From contig NZ_AEJF01000056.1 of the NCBI RefSeq assembly GCF_001028175.1, forward strand, positions 1-64,000: a DNA stretch of 64,000 nt, in the 5' to 3' direction. The position numbers and the translations under genes were made by a program. This DNA comes from Caballeronia mineralivorans PML1(12). Its GTDB lineage: Bacteria > Pseudomonadota > Gammaproteobacteria > Burkholderiales > Burkholderiaceae. The notes under the pieces are model-generated. The model was not told the DNA's origin, searched no databases, and saw only the letters and a list, made by a program, of their open reading frames with translations. Below are positions 53,005 through 61,938 of this stretch, piece after piece (positions within the stretch are counted from its first letter, which is position 1; every line of letters begins with the position of its first letter).

Positions 53005-53821
53005 CGAGCCGTACACCGGCTTGATTAACTTGGCGCATGTGGCGGGCGAGCATGCAGTTTTGTTGTTTGCGGTATCGCTGGTTCTTGCGATGGTCGTGGT
53101 ACTAAGTGTCTGGGGGCTCGTGCATCGCTACGGCGTGCCGCGCGAAGATGGGGGTCCGTCGCGCAAGGTTCTGCTGGTCGTTCACCTGGCGGTGAGCTTT
53201 GGCGTCATTGTTGGAGCGGGTGCGTTGTTCGCCGCGATCGCCGACGAAATCGGCGTAGGCGAAACACTCGGCCGTGTCGATCAGGCTTTTGCCGACGGCA
53301 TCGCGAGCGCAGTTCCAATCGATGTGATTCGCACATTCGCGCTGATCACGCATCTCGGCGATGCATGGTTGCTCGGCATCTGGTGCGTGCTCGGCGCAGC
53401 CATCCTGACGGTACGGCGAAAGTACGCGCTTGCCATCGGTTTTGTGCTCGCGATAGTCGGCAACGGCCTGCTCAACAATACCTTCAAGCATGTCTTCGAA
53501 CGTGTGCGGCCAGTGCATGATGAATCGATCGCCACCGCCAGCGGATGGAGTTTTCCCAGCGGCCATTCATCGGGGTCTCTCGTCACGTACGGCATCATTG
53601 CGTATGTGCTGGTGCGCGTCTTGCCGGAAGGCTGGCGCTTGCCGACGGTCATCGCTGCCACGGTCATTGCGTTCACGACCGCGAGCAGCCGCGTATTTTT
53701 GCGCGTGCACTTTGCAAGCGACGTGCTGGCGGGCTTTGCGTTGGGAACGGTCTGGCTGGTGGCGTGTATCTTGAGCATCGAGTTGACGCGCAGGTACTGG
53801 CCTTCGCGGGGTCAGGCCTGA
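52991..53821 (+). CDS. PAP2-family lipid phosphatase
   Basis: A 276-residue inner-membrane phosphatase with about six helices. The three-part signature is present: KHVFERVRP, then FPSGHSSGS, then SRVFLRVHFASDV. Members hydrolyse lipid phosphates such as undecaprenyl diphosphate or phosphatidate at the membrane. It overlaps the upstream phosphoesterase gene by 14 bases and converges on the PPC-domain gene, whose last 10 bases it overlaps. Confidence 0.9.
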   Translation: MKQIDEPYTGLINLAHVAGEHAVLLFAVSLVLAMVVVLSVWGLVHRYGVPREDGGPSRKVLLVVHLAVSFGVIVGAGALFAAIADEIGVGETLGRVDQAFADGIASAVPIDVIRTFALITHLGDAWLLGIWCVLGAAILTVRRKYALAIGFVLAIVGNGLLNNTFKHVFERVRPVHDESIATASGWSFPSGHSSGSLVTYGIIAYVLVRVLPEGWRLPTVIAATVIAFTTASSRVFLRVHFASDVLAGFALGTVWLVACILSIELTRRYWPSRGQA

Positions 53822-54210
53822 GGGTGGATCGACAGTTCGGGAAAGCCGGTGCGGGGATCGAACTCGCGTGAGAAGCGGAAGCCGGCCAGGCGCACGAGCA
53901 GGATTTCCGCCGTCGTTCGCACGATGCAACCCACCGATACATGGCCGCCGGACACGTGGCCTTGGGCATCGGAGACGGCCATGTGGAGATGCGCGCCGTC
54001 GGCAGCAAGAGAGCCGGCAAGCGTGAGGATTTCGAGGTCGCCGGTGAGCCGGGTCGGTTGATCGAGACCGGCATAGCGCAGGTTCGCAACGCTCAGGCTG
54101 CCGATGCCCTGCATCACGAACGCAGCGCCGATCGGATTGGCCCGCGCAATGGCTTCGAGTGCGCCGCGCAGGTCGTCGCCGGGAACAAGGCGCAAGGGAA
54201 GTGTTTGCAT
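53812..54210 (-). CDS. PPC/DUF296 domain protein
   Basis: A 132-residue protein made of a single PPC (DUF296) domain. Typical parts are LRLVPGDDLRGALEAIA (start) and GAHLHMAVSDAQGHVSGGHV (about 72-91), with His residues that bind a metal ion. In plants this domain sits beside AT-hooks; bacterial forms are stand-alone and of unknown role. The ATG at 54210 starts the domain. The last 10 bases overlap the convergent PAP2 gene. Confidence 0.87.
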   Translation of the reverse strand: MQTLPLRLVPGDDLRGALEAIARANPIGAAFVMQGIGSLSVANLRYAGLDQPTRLTGDLEILTLAGSLAADGAHLHMAVSDAQGHVSGGHVSVGCIVRTTAEILLVRLAGFRFSREFDPRTGFPELSIHPQA

Positions 54211-54309
54211 AAGTGAATGTCCACGGGCTACGCGATGCTTCAATGATGGCATGATGATCCCGGTTCACGCAAAGCCCCCTGGATTCATGCACTCAAACAG
54301 ACATTTCCC

Positions 54310-54699
54310 ATGACGACAGAACTTCACATCCTCGCCTGGGCGCTTGTTCTCGCCCTGATTCAAGTGCTGCTGCCGTCGGTGATTCGAAGCCGCGAAGTGG
54401 GCCTTGGTCATAATGGCGGCCCCCGGGACGAACCTGGACCGCCGGTCGGCAAGCTGACCGGCCGGCTGATGCGCGCGCAGGGCAACCTGTTCGAGACGTT
54501 GCCCGTGTTCGCCGTAGCCATCCTGATCGCGCATCTGGCTGGCCGCGAAGGAACGCTGACGCTGTGGGGCGCGTGGTTGTACATCATCGCGCGTGTGGTC
54601 TACCTGCCCTTGTATGCGGCCGGGGTTCCGTTCCTGCGCTCGCTGGTATGGCTCGTATCGCTCTTCGGAATCCTCCTTGTCCTCGTCCCTATCATCTGA
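54310..54699 (+). CDS. MAPEG-family membrane protein
   Basis: A 129-residue protein with four hydrophobic helices and the bacterial MAPEG pattern: an N-terminal helix, R-x-x-RAQGNLFETLPVFAV (about 56-70, with conserved Arg, Gln-Gly-Asn, Glu), then WGAWLYIIARVVYLPLYAAGVPFLRSLVW. The eukaryotic relatives act on glutathione and eicosanoids; the bacterial role is not known. It is followed by the carboxylesterase gene, 16 bases away. Confidence 0.9.
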   Translation: MTTELHILAWALVLALIQVLLPSVIRSREVGLGHNGGPRDEPGPPVGKLTGRLMRAQGNLFETLPVFAVAILIAHLAGREGTLTLWGAWLYIIARVVYLPLYAAGVPFLRSLVWLVSLFGILLVLVPII

Positions 54700-54715
54700 A
54701 ACCGGAGTCCAGTCA

Positions 54716-55390
54716 ATGACCGCTTTGCTTACCACGATCGACGTGGAAACCGCGCCGAATCCCGAGTTCGCCGTGATCCTGATGCACGGCCTGGGCGCCG
54801 ACGCGAACGACTTCATTTCGCTCGTGCCCGAGCTGCGTCTGGGCGATTTGCCGGGTGTGCGCTTTGTTTTTCCCAACGCTCCCGAAATGCCCGTTACCGG
54901 CAACAACGGTTATGTGATGCGGGCGTGGTACGACATCTTGTCGTTCGAAGGCGTCAACCGCCGCGTTGATGAAGCCGGGCTGAAGGCATCGTGCGAGCGG
55001 ATTCGCGAACTGATCGCGCGTGAGAACGAGCGCGGTATCCCGACCTCGAAGATATTTCTGGCGGGATTCTCGCAAGGCGGAGCGATGACTTACACGGCCG
55101 GGCTCACGCATTCCGAGAAACTGGCCGGACTCATCGTGTTATCGGGTTACGTACCGTCGCCTGCTTTGATCGATGCGGCGTTCAGCGAGGCGAACCGCGA
55201 CACGCCGATCTTCGCCGCGCACGGCACGCAGGACCCCGTGCTGCCGATCGAGCTGGCGACCCAGGGCCGCGACTTTGCGCTTGCGCATGGCTGCAAGCTG
55301 GAGTGGCATACGTACCCGATGCAACACTCGGTTTGCGCCGAGGAAGTCGACGCCTTGCGAGTGTGGCTGGGCGACAAGCTGCGCGGTTAA
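54716..55390 (+). CDS. Carboxylesterase/acyl-protein thioesterase-like hydrolase
   Basis: A 224-residue alpha/beta-hydrolase of the phospholipase/carboxylesterase family. Its nucleophile motif is GFSQGG (117-122) with Ser119; Asp173 (in HGTQDPVLP) and His204 (in MQHSV) complete the triad. LMHGLGADANDF (22-33) forms the oxyanion side. It hydrolyses short-chain esters or thioesters. A CGGAG RBS precedes the ATG at 54716. Its final bases overlap the convergent nucleoside hydrolase gene by four. Confidence 0.9.
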   Translation: MTALLTTIDVETAPNPEFAVILMHGLGADANDFISLVPELRLGDLPGVRFVFPNAPEMPVTGNNGYVMRAWYDILSFEGVNRRVDEAGLKASCERIRELIARENERGIPTSKIFLAGFSQGGAMTYTAGLTHSEKLAGLIVLSGYVPSPALIDAAFSEANRDTPIFAAHGTQDPVLPIELATQGRDFALAHGCKLEWHTYPMQHSVCAEEVDALRVWLGDKLRG

Positions 55391-56352
55391 AGTGCCTTGA
55401 ACAAGGTGTTTTTGTATAACTCAAGCATGCCTGCAGCATCCACGCCAACGCAAACCGACTGCGCCGGACGTTCGTCCCAGTCCGGCGCGGGAACGAGCAT
55501 GGTAGTGGGTTTTTGTATCGTCTGACCGGTTGCGATACCGCTGGTCAGGACGCGCACCGGACCCTTGCGCACGGTATAGAGATGCGGAGCCAGCACGTAC
55601 GCCACCGCCGACGCGTCATGGACGTAGATGCCTTCAAGTCCGGCGCTGTCATGGTGGAACTGCGCGTAATGACGCGATACGTCCCACACAAACCGGCCGG
55701 CGTCGCCCGCGCCATCGCGAATCGTTGCAAGCCATTCGTTTGGCATGATCGTGCTTTGCGTGACGTCGAGGCCAACGAGTGTCACCGGCCACGTAGCGCC
55801 AAGCACAATATCCGCTGCATCGGGATCGCACATGATGTTGGCCTCGGCGGCGGGCGACACGTTACCGAGCACGCCCGTGATGCCAAATGCACCGCCCATG
55901 ATGACGACCTGCTTCATTAGCCGGGCGATGTCCGGGCCGGCTTCCAGTGCATGCGCAAGATTCGTCAGCGGACCGACCGCGATCAGCGTCACTTCACCGG
56001 GATGCGCACGCACTGTATCGACGATGAACTCATGCGCCGGGCGCGCGTCGAGCGTGGTATCGGCGGGTTCGCTCAGTTCGATATTGCCGAGACCGTTGTC
56101 GCCGTGGATCCAGCCGAGCGGTGCAGGCGGCGCGCGATGCAACGGCGCTGCCGCGCCTCGCGCCACCGACACGCCGGGCGCAAAACGCGAGCGCAGATAG
56201 AGCGCGTTGGCCGTGGTCGTATCAATGGTCGCGTTGCCGAACACGCTCGTGATGCCAAGTAGTTCGATCTCTGGATGCAGCGCCTGGAACACTAGCGCCA
56301 TGGCGTCGTCGACACCGGGATCCGTGTCGTAAATAACCTTATGGATTGTCAT
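55387..56352 (-). CDS. iunH: Ribonucleoside hydrolase
   Basis: A 321-residue nucleoside hydrolase that releases the base from a (ribo)nucleoside. The calcium-binding N-terminal motif YDTDPGVDDAMA (8-19) is intact. The later pattern AEANIMCDPDAADIVLG (around 169-185) and the end part HDASAVAYVLAP carry the other ligand residues. Purine, pyrimidine or mixed preference cannot be decided. It is the last gene of the nupC-cdd-iunH unit, overlapping cdd by four bases. Confidence 0.93.
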   Translation of the reverse strand: MTIHKVIYDTDPGVDDAMALVFQALHPEIELLGITSVFGNATIDTTTANALYLRSRFAPGVSVARGAAAPLHRAPPAPLGWIHGDNGLGNIELSEPADTTLDARPAHEFIVDTVRAHPGEVTLIAVGPLTNLAHALEAGPDIARLMKQVVIMGGAFGITGVLGNVSPAAEANIMCDPDAADIVLGATWPVTLVGLDVTQSTIMPNEWLATIRDGAGDAGRFVWDVSRHYAQFHHDSAGLEGIYVHDASAVAYVLAPHLYTVRKGPVRVLTSGIATGQTIQKPTTMLVPAPDWDERPAQSVCVGVDAAGMLELYKNTLFKAL

Positions 56353-56738
56353 AGGTAGAACGCGTCGGGGAGTTGTTCGCGGGCGGTAGTGTCGCGGATC
56401 GCGCCGTTGAGATTGCCGAGGCGAATAGTCAACTCGGGGCCGCCCAGTTCAATGATTACTTGACGACATGCGCCGCAGGGCGCGATGGGGCCATCCGTGT
56501 TACCGATTACGGCCAGTGCCGCGAACTGGTCGCGCGCGTAACCTGCGGCGATCGCGCTGAAAAACGCCGTACGTTCCGCGCAATTGCACAATCCATAAGA
56601 TGCATTCTCGACGTTGCAGCCATCGAAAACGCGGCCGTCTTTTGTGAGCAAGGCGGCGCCGACCTTGAACTTGGAATAGGGGGCGTAGGCGCGTTCGCGT
56701 GCGTTCTTCGCGCGTTCGAGCAACTGATCCATCGTCAT
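56349..56738 (-). CDS. cdd: Cytidine deaminase
   Basis: A 129-residue zinc enzyme that deaminates cytidine and deoxycytidine to uridine forms. The catalytic Cys53-Ala-Glu55 (CAERTA) and the pair PCGACRQV (Cys88, Cys91) are the zinc and proton-transfer residues. CNVENASYG (41-49) binds the ribose. It belongs to the short, tetrameric type. It starts 10 bases after the nucleoside transporter and overlaps the hydrolase gene. Confidence 0.95.
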   Translation of the reverse strand: MTMDQLLERAKNARERAYAPYSKFKVGAALLTKDGRVFDGCNVENASYGLCNCAERTAFFSAIAAGYARDQFAALAVIGNTDGPIAPCGACRQVIIELGGPELTIRLGNLNGAIRDTTAREQLPDAFYL

Positions 56739-56748
56739 GATTTTCTCC

Positions 56749-58026
56749 TTAATTCAGCGTCAGGAACATGCCCGCGATGGTCGCGCTCATCAGGTTCGAG
56801 AGCGTGGCCGCGAGCACGACGCGCAGGCCGTAGCGCGCCACTTCCGAGCGCCGCTCGGGTGCGACCGCACTGAAGCCGCCGGTCAGCACGGCGATCGACG
56901 AGAAGTTCGCGAAGCCGCACAGCGCGAACGACAAGATCGCTATGGTACGCGGATCGAGCACCTGCAATCCAGCCGCGGCGACGCTGGCGGAGTCCTTCAA
57001 GTACGGGGACAGCGACGCGTAGGCCACGAATTCGTTGAGGATGAGCTTCTGGCCGAGGAAGTTGCCGGCGAGCGTGGCCTGATCCCACGGCACGCCGATC
57101 AGATACGCGAGCGGCGCGAACACGGCGCCGAGCACGGATTGCATGGATAAATTGGGGTCGCCGAACCATCCGCCGATGCCGCCCACAATACCGTTGAGCA
57201 ACGCGATCAGGCTGACGAACGCGATCAGCATGGCGCCGACCATGACCGCGATCTTCAGGCCGACGGTCGCACCGGAACTAGCTGCTTCGATCACGTTCGC
57301 CGGGCGTTTTTCGTCGAAGTTCAGGTTATCGAGCGTGACACGGCTGGCTTCGGTTGAAGGATGGATGATCTTGGCGAACAGCAATCCGCCAGGTACTGCC
57401 ATGAACGACGCAGCGAGCAGGTATTCCACCTTCACGCCGAGGCCCGCATAACCCGCGAGCACTGAACCCGCGACTGCCGCCATGCCGCTCGACATCACGG
57501 CGAACAGTTCCGCGCTCGTCATGTTGCGCGCAAACGGTTTCACGACCGCGGGCATTTCGCTTTGGCCGAGGAAGATGGTGGTGACGGCCGAGAACGATTC
57601 GATCTTCGACACCCCGAGCAACTTCTGGAAGATCGTGCCGAGCACGATCACGATCCAGCGCATGATGCCGAGGTAATAGAGTACCGAGATCAATGCGGTC
57701 ACGAAGATGATGGCGGGCAGCACGCGTGCGGCGAAGACGAAACCGCCGTTGCCGAAGAGTTCGAACATCTTCGATTGAACGAGGCCGCCGAACAGGAATT
57801 CGATTCCTGCGTTGCCGTAGCCGAGCACGTGATTGACGCCTGCCGCTGCGGCTGAGAGCACGCTTTTGCCGACGGGCACGAACAGGATGAATGCGCCGAT
57901 GCCAACCTGTGCCAGCAGTGCGGGTAAGACGGTGCGCAGGCGAATGCCGCGGCGATTGGTAGAGAAGATGAAAGCGATGAGCAGCAGTACGGCGATGCCG
58001 AGCAGGTTGCGTGCGATCAGGGCCAT
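56749..58026 (-). CDS. nupC: Concentrative nucleoside transporter
   Basis: A 425-residue nucleoside:cation symporter of the CNT family. Recognisable parts include GYGNAGIEFLFG (about 68-79), the FLGQSEMPAVVKPF segment (about 148-161) and the C-terminal motif LCGFANFSSIA (about 370-380). It imports pyrimidine and purine nucleosides. It is the first gene of the salvage operon, followed by cdd and iunH. The start at 58026 gives the usual N-terminal helix; the ORF extends upstream without family match. Confidence 0.92.
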   Translation of the reverse strand: MALIARNLLGIAVLLLIAFIFSTNRRGIRLRTVLPALLAQVGIGAFILFVPVGKSVLSAAAAGVNHVLGYGNAGIEFLFGGLVQSKMFELFGNGGFVFAARVLPAIIFVTALISVLYYLGIMRWIVIVLGTIFQKLLGVSKIESFSAVTTIFLGQSEMPAVVKPFARNMTSAELFAVMSSGMAAVAGSVLAGYAGLGVKVEYLLAASFMAVPGGLLFAKIIHPSTEASRVTLDNLNFDEKRPANVIEAASSGATVGLKIAVMVGAMLIAFVSLIALLNGIVGGIGGWFGDPNLSMQSVLGAVFAPLAYLIGVPWDQATLAGNFLGQKLILNEFVAYASLSPYLKDSASVAAAGLQVLDPRTIAILSFALCGFANFSSIAVLTGGFSAVAPERRSEVARYGLRVVLAATLSNLMSATIAGMFLTLN

Positions 58027-58129
58027 GTCTCTTGATTTATGTTTGTCTGAGGAATGGCCGGATGCTACGCCATGTGTGGGGTTTAGAGAATAGGGCGGCC
58101 GATTGCGCCTGGTGCCGCATGTAGAACTT

Positions 58130-58813
58130 CTACGCGAACAGCTCGACCACCGGCCAGTTGCGCTCAGCAGCAATCACCCGCAATTTCGCATCGGGATTCG
58201 TTGCAACAGGATGCGTGACACGTTCCATTAAGGGCACGTCGTTGACGGAATCGCTATAGAAATAGCTCGCCTCGAAGTCGTCCAGCTTCAATCCCCGCGA
58301 CGCAAGCCATTGCTCGGTCCGCACGATCTTGCCTTCGCGGAAGGTCACCACGCCCACCGAGCGCCCGGTATAACGCCCGAGCGGATCGTCACCTTCAGTG
58401 CCTAGTTCGATTGCCAGCAGATGCTCAACGCCAAGTGCCTTTGCAATAGGCGCTGTGATGAATGCATTAGTCGCGGTAACGATGCAGCACAAGTGCCCCG
58501 CGTCGAGATGGTGGCGCAGCAGCGCAAGCGCTTCAGGGCGGATGGCCGGTTCGATCACCGTCTTCATGAAGTCCGCGTGCCATACATCGAGTTGCGCGCG
58601 CGGATGACGGGCGAGCGGCGCGAGCGTCAGGCCCAGATACGCGTCCATGTCGAGCGTGCCAGCTACGTATTGCTGGTAGTACGCATCGATTTCCTCCGCA
58701 TGGTCCGCACTGCCCTCGAAACCAAGTGTGGCGTAGAAGCGCGCCCACGACTGATCGCTATCCAGCGGCAGCAACGTGTGATCCAGATCGAACAACGCCA
58801 GAGTACGACTCAT
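58130..58813 (-). CDS. HAD-superfamily phosphatase, HAD-IB type
   Basis: A 227-residue phosphatase of the HAD-IB (SerB-like) group. Motif I is FDLDHTLLP (Asp9 as nucleophile, Asp11 as acid), motif II is IVTATNAF (Thr/Ser), motif III contains the Lys in the KIV region, and motif IV is YFYSDSVNDVPLM (about 184-196). Substrates in this group range from phosphoserine to sugar or phospholipid-head phosphates. It is divergent from the Na/Pi gene. Confidence 0.87.
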   Translation of the reverse strand: MSRTLALFDLDHTLLPLDSDQSWARFYATLGFEGSADHAEEIDAYYQQYVAGTLDMDAYLGLTLAPLARHPRAQLDVWHADFMKTVIEPAIRPEALALLRHHLDAGHLCCIVTATNAFITAPIAKALGVEHLLAIELGTEGDDPLGRYTGRSVGVVTFREGKIVRTEQWLASRGLKLDDFEASYFYSDSVNDVPLMERVTHPVATNPDAKLRVIAAERNWPVVELFA

Positions 58814-58998
58814 CCGTATAGCCCTTAAATACCGGTAAAAAGTGCACCGGACCACACCGTCCGGCGCACGTTGTACAACCCGATTCGATCGTATCGTTAA
58901 ATACCCAAAACTACAACAAAGCAAAATTGTACAACTCATTTGCGTGGCATCATGGCACGAATCGCAGTACAGTCGGAACGAACAACGGAAGCAGCCTC

Positions 58999-60672
58999 AT
59001 GTTGATTCTCTTGAATATCCTGTCGGGCGTGGCGTTGCTGGTATGGGGCACGCACATTGTCCGGACCGGCATCCTCCGGGTCTTCGGCGCCGAATTGCGG
59101 CGCGTGCTGGGACGTAGCGCGAACAGCCGCTTCAGAGCGTTCGGCGCGGGCTTGTGTGTGACAAGCCTGGTCCAGAGCAGTAACGCGACCGCCGTGCTCG
59201 CTTCGTCCTTCGCGGCGCAGGGCCTGCTGCCGCTCGCGCCCGGGCTCGCGATCATGCTTGGCGCGGACGTTGGCACGGCGCTGATGTCGCGCGTACTCAC
59301 GCTCGATCTCTCGTGGTTGTCGCCCATCCTGCTGCTCGGCGGTGTGATCGCGTTCCTGTCCTTCAAACAGACCCGCACGGGCCAGGTGGGGCGAACGGTG
59401 ATCGGGCTGGGGCTGATCCTGCTGGCGCTGCATCTGATTGTGGAAGCCGCGCAGCCCGTGATGCAGGGCGAGGGCGTGAAGGTCATGTTCGGGGCGCTGA
59501 CGGGCGACTCGATGCTCGACACCCTGGTGGGCGCGGCCTTCGCCATGATCTCCTACTCAAGTCTCGCGGCGGTCCTGCTGACCGCGACGCTGGCGTCGTC
59601 CGGTGTGATTTCGCTGAAGGTGGCCGTTTGCCTCGTGATTGGTGCGAACCTGGGCAGCGGCCTGCTTGCCGTGATCGGCACGCTGGGACAAAACCCGGCC
59701 GGACGGCGCCTCGCGCTCGGCAATGTCCTGTTCAAGCTGGCTGGCGCATTGATCGTGCTGCCGTTCGCTCCGTGGATCGCGCAAGGAATTGGCGCGTTGA
59801 TCCCGTATCCACGCGAGTCGGTCATCACGTTCCATCTCGCCTACAACATGGTGCGATGCGTCGCCTGCATGCCGCTGATCGATCTGGTCTCGCGCCTGTG
59901 TTACCGCGTGTTGCCGGACCGGCCCGAAGCGAACCCGGAATTGCGGCCGCTCTATCTCGATCCCGTCGCGCTCTCCACACCCACTCTGGCGCTGGCGAAT
60001 GCCGCGCGCGAAGCACTGCGGATCGGCGACATCATCCGCACAATGCTCGACAACCTGGTCGAACTGATGCGTGCCAACGATCCGGCCAAGGCGCGCTCGA
60101 CCATCCGCATGGACGACGACGTCGATCAGTTGTATGCCGCCGTGAAGACCTATCTGGCACGCATTTCACGCGAACAACTCGACGAAGCGGACAGCCGCCG
60201 CTGGACCGACATCATCACCTTGACGATCAATCTGGAGCATGCCGGCGACATCATCGAGCGAGTGGTGACCAACATCCAGGAGAAGAAGATCATGCACCGG
60301 CTGGCGTTTTCGCCGGAGGGGCTGGCCGAGCTGGAGGACCTGCATGCACGCGTGATCCTGACTCTGCAACTGGGCCTGAGCGTGTTTCTCAACAGCGATC
60401 TGCGCAGCGCCGAGCGCCTGCTGGCAGAGAAGGAAAGGTTCCGCGATCTCGAGCGCAGTTATTCATATGCGCACCTGGACCGGCTGGCCGGGCAGAGTGC
60501 GCGCAGCATCGAAACCAGCGCCTTGCATCTCGACATCATCAGCGACCTCAAGCGCCTTAACTCGCTGTTTTGCTCGACGGCGTACCCGGTGCTCGATGCA
60601 GCCGGTGCGTTGCGCGACACTCGGCTGCGTCGTCGTGTGCTCGACGCGACCTACGGTAACGACAGCGTTTAA
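58999..60672 (+). CDS. Na/Pi cotransporter-family protein with PhoU-like tail
   Basis: A 557-residue protein with two repeats of a membrane unit (1-330) and a C-terminal helical region (about 345-545) of the PhoU type. The first repeat has the QSSNA element (59-63) of Na/Pi carriers. In the second, the Gln of the QSS motif is replaced by Tyr (SYSSLAAVL, Tyr186), so sodium or phosphate binding may be altered. Members import phosphate or regulate it. It stands alone, divergent from the HAD phosphatase. Confidence 0.87.
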   Translation: MLILLNILSGVALLVWGTHIVRTGILRVFGAELRRVLGRSANSRFRAFGAGLCVTSLVQSSNATAVLASSFAAQGLLPLAPGLAIMLGADVGTALMSRVLTLDLSWLSPILLLGGVIAFLSFKQTRTGQVGRTVIGLGLILLALHLIVEAAQPVMQGEGVKVMFGALTGDSMLDTLVGAAFAMISYSSLAAVLLTATLASSGVISLKVAVCLVIGANLGSGLLAVIGTLGQNPAGRRLALGNVLFKLAGALIVLPFAPWIAQGIGALIPYPRESVITFHLAYNMVRCVACMPLIDLVSRLCYRVLPDRPEANPELRPLYLDPVALSTPTLALANAAREALRIGDIIRTMLDNLVELMRANDPAKARSTIRMDDDVDQLYAAVKTYLARISREQLDEADSRRWTDIITLTINLEHAGDIIERVVTNIQEKKIMHRLAFSPEGLAELEDLHARVILTLQLGLSVFLNSDLRSAERLLAEKERFRDLERSYSYAHLDRLAGQSARSIETSALHLDIISDLKRLNSLFCSTAYPVLDAAGALRDTRLRRRVLDATYGNDSV

Positions 60673-60680
60673 ACGCCACC

Positions 60681-61451
60681 TCAGGCGAGAATCACCTGCG
60701 GCAGCTTTTTACGCAGCGACAGCAGCGCAGGGCCGTCAGCGCCTTTCTTGTTGGTAATAAGTATATCCACACGATTGATCGGGCAGAACGCAATCCTGCT
60801 GCACTGCCCGATCTTGCTGTAGTCGGCCAGGATCACCACGCGGTCCGAATGCGCGACCATCGCGCGCGCCACTTCCGTTTCAGCGTGATCGAAATTGGTC
60901 GCGCCATGCCGGTGATCGATGGCGACCGGCGAGAGCAACGCGACGTCGGCGCGGTATCGGAGAATCTCGGCTACGGTCGTGCCGCCCACCGTGGCAAATG
61001 CACGGTCGCTGATCGAGCCGCCGAGCAGGATGATCTCGTTACTCGTGTCGGTCTTCTCGCCGGTCGCCCGCATCTTCTGTGCGACGTCGATAGAGTTGGT
61101 AATGATGGTCAGGTTAGCGAGCTTGGCCAGCTCCTCGGCGAGGATGGCGGTGGTCGTGCCGGCGTCGATGAACAAGGTTTGTCCGCTGCTCACCAGCGCG
61201 GTGGCTGCACGTGCAATGGCGTTCTTCGACTTGACGTGCGTGTGGCTGCGTTCTGCGATAGGCGCTTCGTCAGCGGGGCGCGTCACGCCGCCATGCACGC
61301 GCCGCAATTCACCCAGTGCTTCCAGATCCACCAGATCGCGCCGGACTGTCTCGCGCGACACGCCGAGTTCGGCCATGATGCGTTCGGTCGACACGCGTTC
61401 AAGCGTGGCGAGCAGCGCGCGAATTCTCTGATGACGATCTTCCTGCCACAT
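60681..61451 (-). CDS. DeoR/GlpR-family transcriptional regulator
   Basis: A 256-residue regulator with an N-terminal DeoR HTH (about 5-58: RHQRIRALLATLERVSTERIM, LGVSRETVRRDLVDLEALGE) and a sugar-phosphate-binding C-terminal domain with FIDAGTTTA (about 96-104) and LGGSISDRAFATVGG. It is divergent from the ABC importer genes with a 487-base gap, and probably represses them, induced by a phosphorylated metabolite. The Na/Pi gene is convergent. Confidence 0.9.
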   Translation of the reverse strand: MWQEDRHQRIRALLATLERVSTERIMAELGVSRETVRRDLVDLEALGELRRVHGGVTRPADEAPIAERSHTHVKSKNAIARAATALVSSGQTLFIDAGTTTAILAEELAKLANLTIITNSIDVAQKMRATGEKTDTSNEIILLGGSISDRAFATVGGTTVAEILRYRADVALLSPVAIDHRHGATNFDHAETEVARAMVAHSDRVVILADYSKIGQCSRIAFCPINRVDILITNKKGADGPALLSLRKKLPQVILA

Positions 61452-61938
61452 GCTGTATTCCTGAGAGTTGAGGTCGAGCGAAAACTAGGTGGAAACGAGT
61501 AGAAACCCCGGGCCGCCCGTTCAGCGGATCTTCAAATTCAGCAGCCCTTCAAATTCTGTGAGCGGACTATGTGTCGCCCGTGTGTCGCCAATATTAATTA
61601 GCTCCCCGCGGCCGGATGCATCGCAGATTCCAGCTGAAAGATTAACAAGAACCGACGCTGTCGATGTTGCATTTTTTTGGATACTTGCGAATTTGGGTAT
61701 TTGAACTTAGTCTCTCCGTCACACTGCGGATAGTTCCCTTCGACTGTCCGCAGTGCCTGAAAACAGTCCTGGATTGCTATCTTTTTCACCGTCGTCATTG
61801 TTCTTAAACATTTGGCCGCCAGAGTCGCGTGCGCGCCAGATGTGAGTGCGCATTAAAAACAAGTTTCGGACTATGCAGCATGCACGCAGCACGCAACTTT
61901 CCAAAAACGTAAGCACGCAGGCAGAGGATGGAAACACC
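61452..61938. promoter_or_regulatory. Divergent regulatory region of the DeoR/ABC importer module
   Basis: This 487-base gap lies between the divergent DeoR and ABC importer genes and is richer in A+T at 61620-61720. It must contain both promoters and the regulator sites. No perfect long palindrome was identified. Frames open on the minus strand have no RBS. Confidence 0.4.
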
